NCBI GenBank assembly: GCA_017407205.1
Contig: JAFQXA010000012.1
Location: 58,448 to 122,447, forward strand
Direction: 5' to 3'
Source: Clostridia bacterium
Lineage (GTDB): Bacteria > Bacillota > Clostridia > Christensenellales > CAG-138
DNA length: 64,000 nucleotides
In this document: one piece after another, positions 17,330-26,179 of the stretch
Layout of the letters: the number at the start of each line of letters is the position of its first letter
Numbering within the stretch: the first letter of the stretch is position 1
Notes under the pieces: generated by a model
Told to the model about the DNA's origin: nothing
The model's input: only the letters and a program-made list of their open reading frames with translations
Databases searched by the model: none
Position numbers and translations under genes: made by a program

Positions 17330-19164
17330 AGATTTTCCTCTATCTTCATTCGTATTTTTTGAGCAGATATTCCGCACAAATCATCCTGCTCAGAAAGTGT
17401 TGCATGCTCGACGGGCTTTTCACCGACACCAAGATTTATAACCTTTATACCCGGCTTCACATAGTTGCGTAAGTATGCACCCATACCAAGTGATGAAATA
17501 CCGTCTTCAACCGTAATTATGCACTCTGCCTTGCTGTTTATAAGTGCCATTGCCTCTTTATCAAACGGACGAATAAACCGAGCGTTAATAAGACCTACGT
17601 CCTGATTTTCACAGGCACATCTCGCATTTTCAAGCACTCTGCCCGACGCAATTACAGTAACCTTTGAAACTGCTTTTTCGATTTCCCACTTTCCAAACTC
17701 GATTTTCTTGCCCTCATCACCAACAGGAAGCGCACCCCTGCCGTAGCGAATTGCCGACGGTGCATTAAGCTTTGTAAGCTCTTTAATCATTGCTTTGAGC
17801 TCTGCCTGAGTTGACGGGATTGCTATATTCACATTGGGCACCGTAAGCATATATGCGATATCATAAACGCCCTGGTGTGTTTCACCGTCCTCACCGACAA
17901 GTCCCGCTCTGTCAAGTGCAAATATAACAGGCAAAGACTGCAAACCGACATCATGCAAGACCTGGTCGTATGCTCTTTGCATAAATGTTGAATATATAGC
18001 AACTACAGGTTTTAATCCTCCTGCCGCCATGCCAGCCGCCATTGTAACTGCGTGCTGTTCCGCTATACCAACATCAAAAAATCTGTCCGGGAACTCTCGT
18101 GAAAACTTAGCAAGACCTGTACCCTGCGGCATCGCAGCACAGACTGCTGTAATTCTGTCGTCCTCTTTTGCAAGCTCTATAAGTGTTTCACCAAAAACAG
18201 CAGAATTACTCTTTGCTTTTTTGTTTATTTCTGCACCGGAATCGGCATCAAATATGCCGATTCCGTGAAAACGCTCAGGGTTTTCGGTTGCAGGCTTGTA
18301 GCCCTTGCCTTTTTGAGTTATTACATGAATGAGTGCAGGCCACTTGAAGCTTGATGCTTTCTTTAATACCTCGATTATTTCCTGCGTATCATGACCGTCA
18401 ACAGGTCCTAAATACGTAAAGCCCATTGCTTCAAAGAAAATGTTTCTCGGCATCAGGAAGTATTTGATTCTGTTTTTAAATCTGTATACCCAGCGTGCAA
18501 TACCAGGTCCCACTTTAGGAATGGAAGTCAAAAAGTTTTCAATTCTGTGTTTGAACATCAAGTAACGCTTGCTTGTACGAAGGCGCGAAAAATAACTTGA
18601 CAATGCACCGACATTGCCCGATATTGACATTTCATTATCATTCATTATAACGAGTAAAGGAAGCTTGCTTTCACCTGCATCATTGAGTGCCTCAAAAGCC
18701 ATACCGCCGGTCATCGCACCATCACCGATAACTGCAATGATCTTGCCTTGTTCATTCAAAAGCTGTTTTGCACGTAGCATTCCAAGCGCTGCTGAAACAG
18801 ATGTACTTGAATGTCCTGTATTAAACGCATCGTGCTCACTTTCACGACGTTTCGGAAATCCGCCAAGACCGCCTTTTTCACGAAGCGTTGAAAACGCCTC
18901 ACGTCTGCCCGTGAGTATTTTATGGACATAGGATTGATGTCCTACATCAAAAACTATTTTGTCTTCAGGGCTTGAGAATACATTGTGAAGTGCAATAGTT
19001 AATTCCACAGCCCCAAGGTTTGAAGCCAAGTGTCCACCGTGTGACGCGACTGTTTCAACCAAAAAGCTGCGTATTTCATCAGCAAGTAAAGGATAATCCT
19101 TCTCGCTAAGCTTTTTAAAGTCTTCCAAAGAGTTTATTCTGTTTAACAGAGTGTATTCTTTCAA
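17326..19164 (-). CDS. dxs: 1-deoxy-D-xylulose-5-phosphate synthase
   Basis: First step of the MEP isoprenoid route: pyruvate plus glyceraldehyde 3-phosphate to DXP, using thiamine diphosphate. Shows HGGHLASNLGAVELT, the cofactor GDGAMTGGMAFEALN motif, and the pyrimidine-domain RFFDVGIAEQHAVTMAAG and DRAGLVGEDGETHQG segments. 612 residues, near the usual 620. Between ispA and tlyA, the standard order. Confidence 0.97.
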   Translation of the reverse strand: MKEYTLLNRINSLEDFKKLSEKDYPLLADEIRSFLVETVASHGGHLASNLGAVELTIALHNVFSSPEDKIVFDVGHQSYVHKILTGRREAFSTLREKGGLGGFPKRRESEHDAFNTGHSSTSVSAALGMLRAKQLLNEQGKIIAVIGDGAMTGGMAFEALNDAGESKLPLLVIMNDNEMSISGNVGALSSYFSRLRTSKRYLMFKHRIENFLTSIPKVGPGIARWVYRFKNRIKYFLMPRNIFFEAMGFTYLGPVDGHDTQEIIEVLKKASSFKWPALIHVITQKGKGYKPATENPERFHGIGIFDADSGAEINKKAKSNSAVFGETLIELAKEDDRITAVCAAMPQGTGLAKFSREFPDRFFDVGIAEQHAVTMAAGMAAGGLKPVVAIYSTFMQRAYDQVLHDVGLQSLPVIFALDRAGLVGEDGETHQGVYDIAYMLTVPNVNIAIPSTQAELKAMIKELTKLNAPSAIRYGRGALPVGDEGKKIEFGKWEIEKAVSKVTVIASGRVLENARCACENQDVGLINARFIRPFDKEAMALINSKAECIITVEDGISSLGMGAYLRNYVKPGIKVINLGVGEKPVEHATLSEQDDLCGISAQKIRMKIEENL

Positions 19165-19183
19165 AACGTTTTCCCCGTGTATT

Positions 19184-20065
19184 TTATGCTTTTCGCCCTA
19201 TCGTGTAATCAACGATTTGGTACAAGTATTTAGCTCTTTCCCCAAAAATATCAAGTGCGTGCTTTGCCTTAACAGCTGCCTCTACCGCCATACGTCTTGA
19301 CTCCGACATACCGTAAAGCTTCGGATATGTGAGCTTGCCTGATGCTCCGTCCTTACCTATTGACTTGCCGAGAAGCTTTTCATCGCCTTCAACATCAAGT
19401 ATGTCATCGGTTATCTGGAAAAGAACGCCGTATATCTCGCCAAAGTCCAAAACAGCACTCAATTCATCCTGTGTCGGATAGCCTGTGTATGCGCCTGCTA
19501 TAAGTGCCGAAGTTATAAGTGCCCCGGTCTTTCTTGAATGTATATCAAGGAGCTCTTTTTCGCCTGCATTCGGGTCTTTTTCATGTGCCTTATCTTCAAT
19601 CTGTCCTGCAACAACACCCCAGACACCTGCACCGTTTGCTATTGCGCTTATTGCGTTTATATAGTTTCGGTTCTGAGTTTTCTTTGCAGCACGAAGCATT
19701 ATCTGGAACGCATATGTCAAAAGTCCGTCGCCTGCCAAAACAGCCGTCGCTTCACCGAATTTTTTATGGTTCGACGGTTTCCCACGACGCATATCGTCAT
19801 TATCTATACACGGCAAGTCATCATGTATGAGCGAATAGGTATGTATCATTTCAATACCGCAAGCCAACGGAAGTGCATCCTCAACATTTCCGCCCACCAT
19901 CTCGCAAGTTGCCAGAGTTAAGCACGGACGCAATCTTTTACCGCCTGCCTGTACGCTGTAAAGCATTGCTTCGCGAAGTGTAGGCGGAATTCTTTGATCC
20001 TTAAGATACTCAATAAGTGCATCTTCAACCAAGGATATATAACGGTCGCTTCTGTCATCCTTCAT
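19184..20065 (-). CDS. ispA: Polyprenyl (farnesyl/geranylgeranyl) diphosphate synthase
   Basis: Short-chain trans-prenyl diphosphate synthase. First aspartate-rich motif DDLPCIDNDDMRRG and second DDILDVEGDEKLLGKSIGKD are complete, and GGKRLRPCL marks the N-terminal substrate region. 293 residues. Overlaps the end of xseB by 11 bases, so it is translationally coupled. Makes farnesyl diphosphate for undecaprenyl and other lipids. Confidence 0.95.
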   Translation of the reverse strand: MKDDRSDRYISLVEDALIEYLKDQRIPPTLREAMLYSVQAGGKRLRPCLTLATCEMVGGNVEDALPLACGIEMIHTYSLIHDDLPCIDNDDMRRGKPSNHKKFGEATAVLAGDGLLTYAFQIMLRAAKKTQNRNYINAISAIANGAGVWGVVAGQIEDKAHEKDPNAGEKELLDIHSRKTGALITSALIAGAYTGYPTQDELSAVLDFGEIYGVLFQITDDILDVEGDEKLLGKSIGKDGASGKLTYPKLYGMSESRRMAVEAAVKAKHALDIFGERAKYLYQIVDYTIGRKA

Positions 20066-20258
20066 CGCTTTTTACCTCCACTTTTTCAAGCTTCTTATCA
20101 TACGAATCAAGTATTTTCCTGCAATATGCACTCAAGTCCTTACCCTTTGCATAAAGCTTCATCATTTCATCAAGAGCTATATTTCCTTCTGCAAGCTTGT
20201 CCGTTATCTCTTCAAGCTCGGCCATTGCTTCTTCGAAAGTCTTATCCGTCTTTTTCAT
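20055..20258 (-). CDS. xseB: Exodeoxyribonuclease VII small subunit
   Basis: 67-residue helical subunit of exonuclease VII. Typical FEEAMAELEEITDKLAEGNIALDEMMKLYAKG pattern is seen in its central two-thirds. Start overlaps the xseA stop (ATGA) and it overlaps ispA at its end. Confidence 0.95.
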   Translation of the reverse strand: MKKTDKTFEEAMAELEEITDKLAEGNIALDEMMKLYAKGKDLSAYCRKILDSYDKKLEKVEVKSDEG

Positions 20259-21478
20259 TTTGAAAACCTCGTAATTTCTTCAACCGTTACTTTAATATTT
20301 CCGTCACTCATCATTATGTCAGCCACATCACCGACATCAAAACCTTTTGTGTTTAAAACAAACTCTCCGTCGCTGTTTTTCACTGCGGCATAGCCTCGTT
20401 CAAGTACACCGTATGGCGATAACGCTTCAAGCTTCTTTTCATAACCAAAATACTTTTCTTTTGCTATATTGAGTGCACTTTTTACGGCTTCGTCCATAAT
20501 TCGCTCGCAGTTTTCAACTTTCATATTGAAAGCAGAAAGTGCATTTAGCGGTGAAGACAATACTGCCGACGATGTTATGGAATCAAGCCTTTGTCTTCTC
20601 AATGCAATGTTATTTTTAACAGTATTCCGTATTGTAAAATCATACTGATTAACCGTACCCGATATGGATTCATAAAGCGGAACACATAATTCAGCTGCAG
20701 CGGACGGTGTTGGTGCACGCATATCCGCAACAAAGTCCGATATCGAAAAGTCAGTCTCATGGCCGACAGCACTAACAATCGGAATTTCGCTCTCAAATAT
20801 TGCACGCGCGACAACTTCTTCGTTAAACGCCCATAAATCTTCAAGGCTTCCGCCGCCTCTGCCTACTATCATTACATCACATTTATTGATTTTGTTCATG
20901 TATAGAATGGCGGACGCAATCTCCTCCGCCGCACCGTTGCCTTGAACCGCGGTAGGACAAAGACATATATTCATTTTAGGGAACCTGCGATAGGTTATGT
21001 TCAATATGTCCTGCAATGCGGCACCTGTTGGCGATGTGACAACACCTACACACTTTGGCAAAAACGGAATCGGCCTTTTGTATTTTTCATCAAAAAGACC
21101 TTCTTTTTCAAGCTTTTCTTTAAGCTTTAAGAAGTTCTCGAAAATTGCTCCGCTGCCCTCTTTTTCGATGGCACGAACATTTATGCGGAATTGCCCATCC
21201 TTTACATAAAGCATGGCACTTCCCTTTACAACGACCTGCATACCGTCTTTCAGATCAAGCTTGTACCGCACATTGTCGGCATAGCTTTTGAACATGGTGC
21301 AGCGCACGAGTGCGTTTTCATCTTTCAAAGAAAAAAAGATATGGCCTGATGAATGCTTTACCAGACCGCTTATCTCACCGCGCACACCTATATTACCGAG
21401 TAAAATATCGTTTTTAAGCTGTGCTGCAACATATTCATTCAGTTGTGTGACAGAAAGTATGTAATCGTTTTCAAACAT
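20255..21478 (-). CDS. xseA: Exodeoxyribonuclease VII large subunit
   Basis: Catalytic subunit of exonuclease VII, degrading single-stranded DNA. N-terminal OB fold (NIGVRGEISGLVKHSSGH...FFSLKD), then the catalytic core with VVTSPTGAALQDI, IVGRGGGSLEDLWAFNEE and SAVGHETDFSISDFVADMRAPTPSAAAE. 407 residues, slightly shorter than the 440-460 of many homologues, in the helical C-terminal region. Confidence 0.96.
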   Translation of the reverse strand: MFENDYILSVTQLNEYVAAQLKNDILLGNIGVRGEISGLVKHSSGHIFFSLKDENALVRCTMFKSYADNVRYKLDLKDGMQVVVKGSAMLYVKDGQFRINVRAIEKEGSGAIFENFLKLKEKLEKEGLFDEKYKRPIPFLPKCVGVVTSPTGAALQDILNITYRRFPKMNICLCPTAVQGNGAAEEIASAILYMNKINKCDVMIVGRGGGSLEDLWAFNEEVVARAIFESEIPIVSAVGHETDFSISDFVADMRAPTPSAAAELCVPLYESISGTVNQYDFTIRNTVKNNIALRRQRLDSITSSAVLSSPLNALSAFNMKVENCERIMDEAVKSALNIAKEKYFGYEKKLEALSPYGVLERGYAAVKNSDGEFVLNTKGFDVGDVADIMMSDGNIKVTVEEITRFSK

Positions 21479-21492
21479 ATACTGTTTTTAAT

Positions 21493-21897
21493 TTAGCCCT
21501 GAGTCTTTGCCAAAGCACCTAAAACACCGTTTACAAATGACGGTGAATGTTCTCCGCCGAACTGCTTTGCAAGCTCTACCGCTTCATTTATAGATACTTT
21601 TTGCGGTATATCATCGCAGTAAAGCATTTCCCAGACTGCAATTCTCAATATGCAGAAGTCAACTTTTGGCATACGGTCCTTTCGCCAATCTATGGAAAAA
21701 CGCTCAATGTTTTGATCTATTTCTTCGCTGTGCTCTTCAATGCCCTTTAAAACATTGTCTGAGTATGCAACATCATCCTCTGTCGGCTTTTCGTTTATAC
21801 CGGATTCCTCAAGGACGTTTTCATATGTATCCTCGCCGCCCAAAAGACGTGCAAATGCCAATTTCATGGCTACTTCTCTTGCTGTTTTTCTGCTCAT
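21493..21897 (-). CDS. nusB: Transcription antitermination factor NusB
   Basis: Helical RNA-binding protein of the rRNA antitermination complex. Begins SRKTAREVAMKLAFA and carries the C-terminal VSINEAVELAKQFGGEHSPSFVNGVLGALA signature. 134 residues. Ten bases after the DUF2273 gene. Confidence 0.96.
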   Translation of the reverse strand: MSRKTAREVAMKLAFARLLGGEDTYENVLEESGINEKPTEDDVAYSDNVLKGIEEHSEEIDQNIERFSIDWRKDRMPKVDFCILRIAVWEMLYCDDIPQKVSINEAVELAKQFGGEHSPSFVNGVLGALAKTQG

Positions 21898-21907
21898 TTG
21901 TATGTTA

Positions 21908-22123
21908 TTATTCCTTGTCTTTTTTCTTGAAAAATGCCTTTAATTCTTCAACCGAGCCGTTGTCCAAGATTCTGCCGAAGAAGAAGCAAACGCCCACTAT
22001 TAAAGCAAGCAAAAGCGTTCTGAAAAAGCCTATCGTAAATATAAGTATTGCAACAAGCAAGCCAAAAGCAACGCCCAATATACGCCACTTATATTTTTCA
22101 AATAACTGCTTAAGTTCTTCCAT
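21908..22123 (-). CDS. DUF2273 small membrane protein
   Basis: 71 residues with two membrane helices (about 15-32 and 35-50) and charged ends. DUF2273 proteins accompany Asp23/AmaP in many Firmicutes, and here it sits between amaP and nusB. Probably part of the Asp23 membrane assembly; its exact role is unknown. Confidence 0.85.
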   Translation of the reverse strand: MEELKQLFEKYKWRILGVAFGLLVAILIFTIGFFRTLLLALIVGVCFFFGRILDNGSVEELKAFFKKKDKE

Positions 22124-22142
22124 TTATCTTTTGCCTCCGTTT

Positions 22143-22712
22143 TTATGCCTGTGTCTTTTGCGATGATGCCGCACTTATTATGAGAATGCTTACATCCGCT
22201 ACTTTAACGCCCGACAGTTCTTCAACATATCCCTTGAGTGATTTCTGCAATGACGCCGTAAGCTCCGGTATGTTCGTTTCGTTTGAAACAGCAAGCTTGA
22301 CTGCAATCATTACACCGTTTTCGCAAGGTGTAATGTTCGTCATACATTCCTTAACCTTTTGGGTTGCACGGCAATGGCGCTGTGCCATTGCATCTATCGC
22401 TGCAAGTGAAACATAGGTTGAGCCGTAATCAGAAGTTTCAAGATGTATTGACGTAGGCGCAACCCTTGTTTCTTTCTGCCTTGAACCTGCCATACCTATC
22501 ATAACTTTTACAGCCACCAGGAATAAGACCACGCCGATTATGCCATAAACACACTTTGCAATCAAGAGATTGGGCATCAACGAGATCGCATAGTCTATAA
22601 CCTGATTAACAGTAATGAAATCAAGAATAACTGCCGCAAAAAGCCCAAGCAAAGCAATAAGAACAAGTGCTATGAACGCAGCAAGTACTCTGTCAAATAT
22701 CTTTACTCTCAT
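22143..22712 (-). CDS. amaP: Alkaline shock membrane anchor AmaP
   Basis: Two N-terminal membrane helices (about 8-30 and 55-75) followed by a soluble Asp23-like domain (VKECMTNITPCENGVMIAVKLAVS...IPELTASLQKSLKGYVEELSGV). In Staphylococcus AmaP anchors Asp23 at the membrane. 189 residues. Directly follows the Asp23 gene. Confidence 0.85.
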   Translation of the reverse strand: MRVKIFDRVLAAFIALVLIALLGLFAAVILDFITVNQVIDYAISLMPNLLIAKCVYGIIGVVLFLVAVKVMIGMAGSRQKETRVAPTSIHLETSDYGSTYVSLAAIDAMAQRHCRATQKVKECMTNITPCENGVMIAVKLAVSNETNIPELTASLQKSLKGYVEELSGVKVADVSILIISAASSQKTQA

Positions 22713-22747
22713 AAAAGCCCCGCTTTCGTCTTTTGTATTTTAAAGAT

Positions 22748-23146
22748 TTATTCTTTGTTTGTCTCTTTTTCAAACACGATGGACTGTACAGAAATGTTTA
22801 CGCTTTTGACCTTGAGACCGGTCATCATTTCAATAGCGTTTTTAACATTGTCCTGAGCCTTTTTGCAAACTTCCTGAAGCTTATAACCGTATTTTACAAC
22901 AACGCTCAAATCAACCGCTGTTGTATCGTCTTCGATTTCAACCTTAACGCCCTTCGTAAGACCTTTCTTACTGCTCAAAATACCGGAGATATCCTCTACC
23001 ATTGAGCCACTCATGCTCACAACACCGTCTATTTCAGTTGCTGCAAGGTTTGCAATTGTTGCTATTACATCGGTTGCAAAAACAACTTTGCCACCTTCTG
23101 TTGTATCAATACCGTTGCTTACTACGATTTCGTTTTCAGTTGCCAT
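22748..23146 (-). CDS. Asp23/Gls24 family envelope stress protein
   Basis: 132-residue cytoplasmic protein that polymerises near the membrane and is linked to cell-envelope homeostasis. Family segments GGKVVFATDVIATIANLAATEIDGV, KGVKVEIEDDTTAVDLSVVVKYG and VQDNVKNAIEMMTGLKV-like text are seen. AGGAGGT before the ATG. It has its own promoter after spoIIIAH, so the housekeeping part of the cluster can be expressed outside sporulation. Confidence 0.92.
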   Translation of the reverse strand: MATENEIVVSNGIDTTEGGKVVFATDVIATIANLAATEIDGVVSMSGSMVEDISGILSSKKGLTKGVKVEIEDDTTAVDLSVVVKYGYKLQEVCKKAQDNVKNAIEMMTGLKVKSVNISVQSIVFEKETNKE

Positions 23147-23207
23147 ATCAAAGTACCTCCTGATAAAATAACGTATGTATAATCAATCCGATTATATACT
23201 TATTGTT

Positions 23208-23236
23208 ATTATAGCAGAAATCTTCCCATATGTCAT
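23208..23236 (-). promoter_or_regulatory. Promoter for asp23-nusB-xse-dxs cluster
   Basis: Minus strand ATGACA, exactly 17 bases, TATAAT, between spoIIIAH and asp23. Near-consensus sigma-A site that separates vegetative genes from the sporulation operon. Confidence 0.65.
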
Positions 23237-23253
23237 TATGCTGTTGTGAACTT

Positions 23254-23817
23254 TTACGCACTTGGAATGATTTTTATATTCTTTGCTTCAAGTCCGGTTT
23301 CGCTCTTGACCACATCAAGAATTTTTGCAACGTCTTTATCGGACAAGCTTTCCTTTTCAACTATAACACTCACACTTCCGCCGTTGAAAGTGACAGCCGC
23401 TTTGTTAAAGCCCTTCGCTTCCACCGTTTTCTCTATAGCAAACTCTTTTTCCATGTTTTGAACGAGCGTCATTTTATGTGTCTTCGCATCCTGAAGCGTT
23501 TCATCATCACTCGTAGATGCACTAATTATCTCATCAAGATACGTAAGCTCTCTTTCTCTCAGCTCGTCACGCTCTTTCTTAAATGTTTCAAAGTAATCCT
23601 CGCCATTGTTTTCTACGCTTTCTGTATCACTTGAATTATTTGTGTCCATCTCCATCTCATTTACATTGCCTATATTTACCTTGTTCTGATTCAAGCTTAC
23701 ATTAAGATAAACAGCTCCCAAGAACAGACATCCCACAAGCACAAGCATCAATATGTTTTTGTGCTCTTTAAGCTTCTTTGCAAAATTACTCTTTTCATTA
23801 TAAGTACCCTTTTTCAT
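23254..23817 (-). CDS. spoIIIAH: Stage III sporulation protein SpoIIIAH
   Basis: Mother-cell protein whose outer domain binds forespore SpoIIQ in the feeding-tube channel. One N-terminal helix (about 18-36), a charged linker, and a C-terminal YscJ/ring-building domain ending SETGLEAKNIKIIPSA. About 187 residues. Its start overlaps the spoIIIAG stop (TGATG). Confidence 0.9.
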   Translation of the reverse strand: MKKGTYNEKSNFAKKLKEHKNILMLVLVGCLFLGAVYLNVSLNQNKVNIGNVNEMEMDTNNSSDTESVENNGEDYFETFKKERDELRERELTYLDEIISASTSDDETLQDAKTHKMTLVQNMEKEFAIEKTVEAKGFNKAAVTFNGGSVSVIVEKESLSDKDVAKILDVVKSETGLEAKNIKIIPSA

Positions 23818-24221
23818 CACTTTTCAACCTCTTTCATTTCAAATATTTCTACATTTTCTTTTTCAAGATCCAGTGCCGTACATACAGCATCATGCAGTTT
23901 CAGCTTAACGCCTATATCCCTCGCCCCCCCTGCCGTAACAATAACTCCGCAAATATGTTCGTTTCCGTTTTCTTTCCTCGTACTTACCATCACATTGACT
24001 TTGCCAGCCTTATCTATTGTAGAAAGAATTTTTTCAAGCTTTATTTCCACCTCCGTATAAGAAACGCTCATGTCCAAATTCGAGCTCTCATTACTCTTTG
24101 AAATTGGATTGAAAAGATTCAAGCAAATCATCACCGCACCAAGTGCGACAAGCGCATACACTGCAAGCTTAAACTTTTTGTCCGCCTTCATTTTTTCGGA
24201 TATGTTTTTTAAAAATTCCAT
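23817..24221 (-). CDS. spoIIIAG: SpoIIIAG, unusually short (134 aa)
   Basis: Channel ring protein of the SpoIIIA complex. One membrane helix (about 20-36) and a single compact ring-building motif: YTEVEIKLEKILSTIDKAGKVNVMVS, then directly ENGNEHICGVIVTAGGARD and the C-terminal helix/strand. Bacillus SpoIIIAG is 229 residues; the long insertion between the VMVS strand and the GVIVTAGGA strand, which forms the beta-ring of the known SpoIIIAG structure, is missing. No frame break is seen, and the SD and stop couple it to its neighbours, so it is a compact natural form. Confidence 0.85.
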   Translation of the reverse strand: MEFLKNISEKMKADKKFKLAVYALVALGAVMICLNLFNPISKSNESSNLDMSVSYTEVEIKLEKILSTIDKAGKVNVMVSTRKENGNEHICGVIVTAGGARDIGVKLKLHDAVCTALDLEKENVEIFEMKEVEK

Positions 24222-24394
24222 ACTCCCTCCAAAAGCTTAATGACCGTATCAACAGTTACAAAAAGCATAACTGTGTTTATACCTCTCTTGGCACTTTTGC
24301 TGATTCCTCCATCCGCAGGCAACATCAAAAAAGCAATGCTTTTTACCAAAGAAATCGCAAGCAGCTTTGAAAGTGTCTGAATAAACGCTGTCAT
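24209..24394 (-). CDS. spoIIIAF: SpoIIIAF, membrane part only (61 aa)
   Basis: Two hydrophobic helices with LLAISLVKSIAFLMLP and INTVMLFVTVDTVIKLL, which match the N-terminal membrane region of SpoIIIAF. The large cytosolic domain of the usual about 200-residue protein is absent. The ORF ends inside the first codons of spoIIIAG (13-base overlap) and contains its ribosome site, so the short form is built into the operon and is not a sequencing break. Confidence 0.8.
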   Translation of the reverse strand: MTAFIQTLSKLLAISLVKSIAFLMLPADGGISKSAKRGINTVMLFVTVDTVIKLLEGVWNF

Positions 24395-24413
24395 TTTTCC
24401 TCCTTAAAAGCTC

Positions 24414-25559
24414 TCAGCTTCCAACCATTATGCATACACCCAGCGTTATCATGAACATTAGCCCCAGTGATACAACTGCCGCAAAAAGATAGTTGCAGAC
24501 ATCGGCAAGAGAAGAAAGCAGGTTGCATATTTTTCTGTCCGCAACGGTTTCACAAAGTGCAGCCCCAACCCTTAAAGCCAAAGTCATACCGCCAATATTC
24601 AAAAGCGGAGTAAGCAGATATGCACCTGCGATTATTACAGCACTTATGCCTGCGGCATTTTTAACCATCAACGCACAGGATATCACCGTGGAAAGCGTAC
24701 CCGATACAACACTTCCCACAACGGGTATTGACTCTGAAAGAGCAAACTGCACACTCTTCACAGCAACTCCGTCAGCTGTGTATGCCGCTACTCCCTGGAC
24801 TGCAATCATTCCCATGTATACCGTGAACACAATGCCGATAACCCACTTCAGAGCTGTTTTTATAAGCTTTGAAAAATGCTTTAAGGAGCCATCCTCACTC
24901 ATCGCATCAACTACACAGATTGCGGCAAGCGAGAATGTCAAAGGTATTATTATATTTTTAAAAGCAGAGGCAACCGTGCCGTTTAAAAAAGCCGCCAAAG
25001 GCGTAAGCATACCGCTTGTACCCACGTTACCGACTGCCGCAATCAAGGTTGCAAGCACCGGTACGCTGATTTCAAAAAACGTACTCAACCCATCAAGTGA
25101 TCCTCGTATATTCGTTATCATGCTGATTATCTCATTGAGCAAAAGCAGAACACATATTCCCGTACACAGCAGAGAAACAGCACTTTGACCATCCGCTTTC
25201 CCTTTGCTTTCTACAAGTGCGGACGCGAGCGATGAAAGCACACCTATTGCAAGCACTTTCGTTATCGGTACGACACTTTTATTAAATGAAAACCACAGCG
25301 TATTTTTTATCTTATCAAGAGTTTCTTGTGCATTGCCGTTTTCTTTTCCTTGGGCATATTCTGTAATCATGTCTTTTGCACTTTCGCCAAGCATCCCTCT
25401 TATATCGTCGGGCAATGTCGAAAACGATTTCTCCCACGCCTCAAAATCGTACTTTTCAATTTCCGCCTGAAGTTGTGCCTCGTTTTCTCCTACAGCAAAT
25501 ACGGGAGTCGCAAACACAAATAAGCACAATAAGCTTATAACAATTACTGAAGCTTTCAT
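24414..25559 (-). CDS. spoIIIAE: Stage III sporulation protein SpoIIIAE
   Basis: Polytopic membrane protein of the SpoIIIA complex. N-terminal signal-like helix, then about seven more helices with GTVASAFKNIIIPLTFSLAA, KWVIGIVFTVYMGMIAVQG and PVVGSVVSGTLSTVISCA, which recur in the family. 381 residues against 399 in Bacillus. Start overlaps the spoIIIAD stop. Confidence 0.93.
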   Translation of the reverse strand: MKASVIVISLLCLFVFATPVFAVGENEAQLQAEIEKYDFEAWEKSFSTLPDDIRGMLGESAKDMITEYAQGKENGNAQETLDKIKNTLWFSFNKSVVPITKVLAIGVLSSLASALVESKGKADGQSAVSLLCTGICVLLLLNEIISMITNIRGSLDGLSTFFEISVPVLATLIAAVGNVGTSGMLTPLAAFLNGTVASAFKNIIIPLTFSLAAICVVDAMSEDGSLKHFSKLIKTALKWVIGIVFTVYMGMIAVQGVAAYTADGVAVKSVQFALSESIPVVGSVVSGTLSTVISCALMVKNAAGISAVIIAGAYLLTPLLNIGGMTLALRVGAALCETVADRKICNLLSSLADVCNYLFAAVVSLGLMFMITLGVCIMVGS

Positions 25560-25945
25560 ACGCCCATCAAGTCCGATACACGATCCAATATTTCGAGCAC
25601 TACCGGAACTACCGTGACGCCGATTGCCAGCTTACCAAAAAGCTCCACCTTGCTCGCTATTGCAATTTCACCGCTATCCTTGCATAAATCAGCCGCAAAA
25701 CGGACAAGATATGAAACGCCTATTATCTTGAGTATTATTTTTACCGAGCCTGCATCAATCGAATATTTTTCTGTCACCTCATCGATGCCTTTGACTATTT
25801 CACGAAGCGGTGTAAACGCAAATAGCAGCAAAGCTACGGAAAAACCTGCACTTATTAAAAGTGCGATATCCTTATGCTGATTTTTGACGAGTACCGCAGC
25901 ACTTGCCCCCACAAGCGACAAGCCAATAACCGTAAAAAGATTCAT
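25556..25945 (-). CDS. spoIIIAD: Stage III sporulation protein SpoIIIAD
   Basis: 129-residue protein with three to four helices; related to SpoIIIAC. Family stretches VKIILKIIGVSYLVRFAADLCKDSGE and AIASKVELFGKLAIG are clear. Overlaps spoIIIAE. Confidence 0.93.
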   Translation of the reverse strand: MNLFTVIGLSLVGASAAVLVKNQHKDIALLISAGFSVALLLFAFTPLREIVKGIDEVTEKYSIDAGSVKIILKIIGVSYLVRFAADLCKDSGEIAIASKVELFGKLAIGVTVVPVVLEILDRVSDLMGV

Positions 25946-25968
25946 CTTTTTGTTCCCTTATAAACTCA

Positions 25969-26166
25969 TCAGTACAAATTAAAAATCTGTCTTACATTTA
26001 CAAACAGGTCGCCTATTATATTGATTATCATGGTAAGTGTTATTACAAGCCCTGCCAAAGCTGCAAGCATCGCCATATCATCCCTGCCCGTCTGCTTTAA
26101 AAGCTGACAGATCACTGCCACCAAAACACCTATACCGGCAATCTTAAAAACAATATCAATCCCCAT
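25969..26166 (-). CDS. spoIIIAC: Stage III sporulation protein SpoIIIAC
   Basis: 65-residue two-helix membrane protein beginning MGIDIVFKIAGIGVLVAV, with QLLKQTGRDDMAMLAALAGL in the turn, the family signature. Between spoIIIAB and spoIIIAD. Confidence 0.94.
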   Translation of the reverse strand: MGIDIVFKIAGIGVLVAVICQLLKQTGRDDMAMLAALAGLVITLTMIINIIGDLFVNVRQIFNLY

Positions 26167-26179
26167 ACAACCACCTCAT

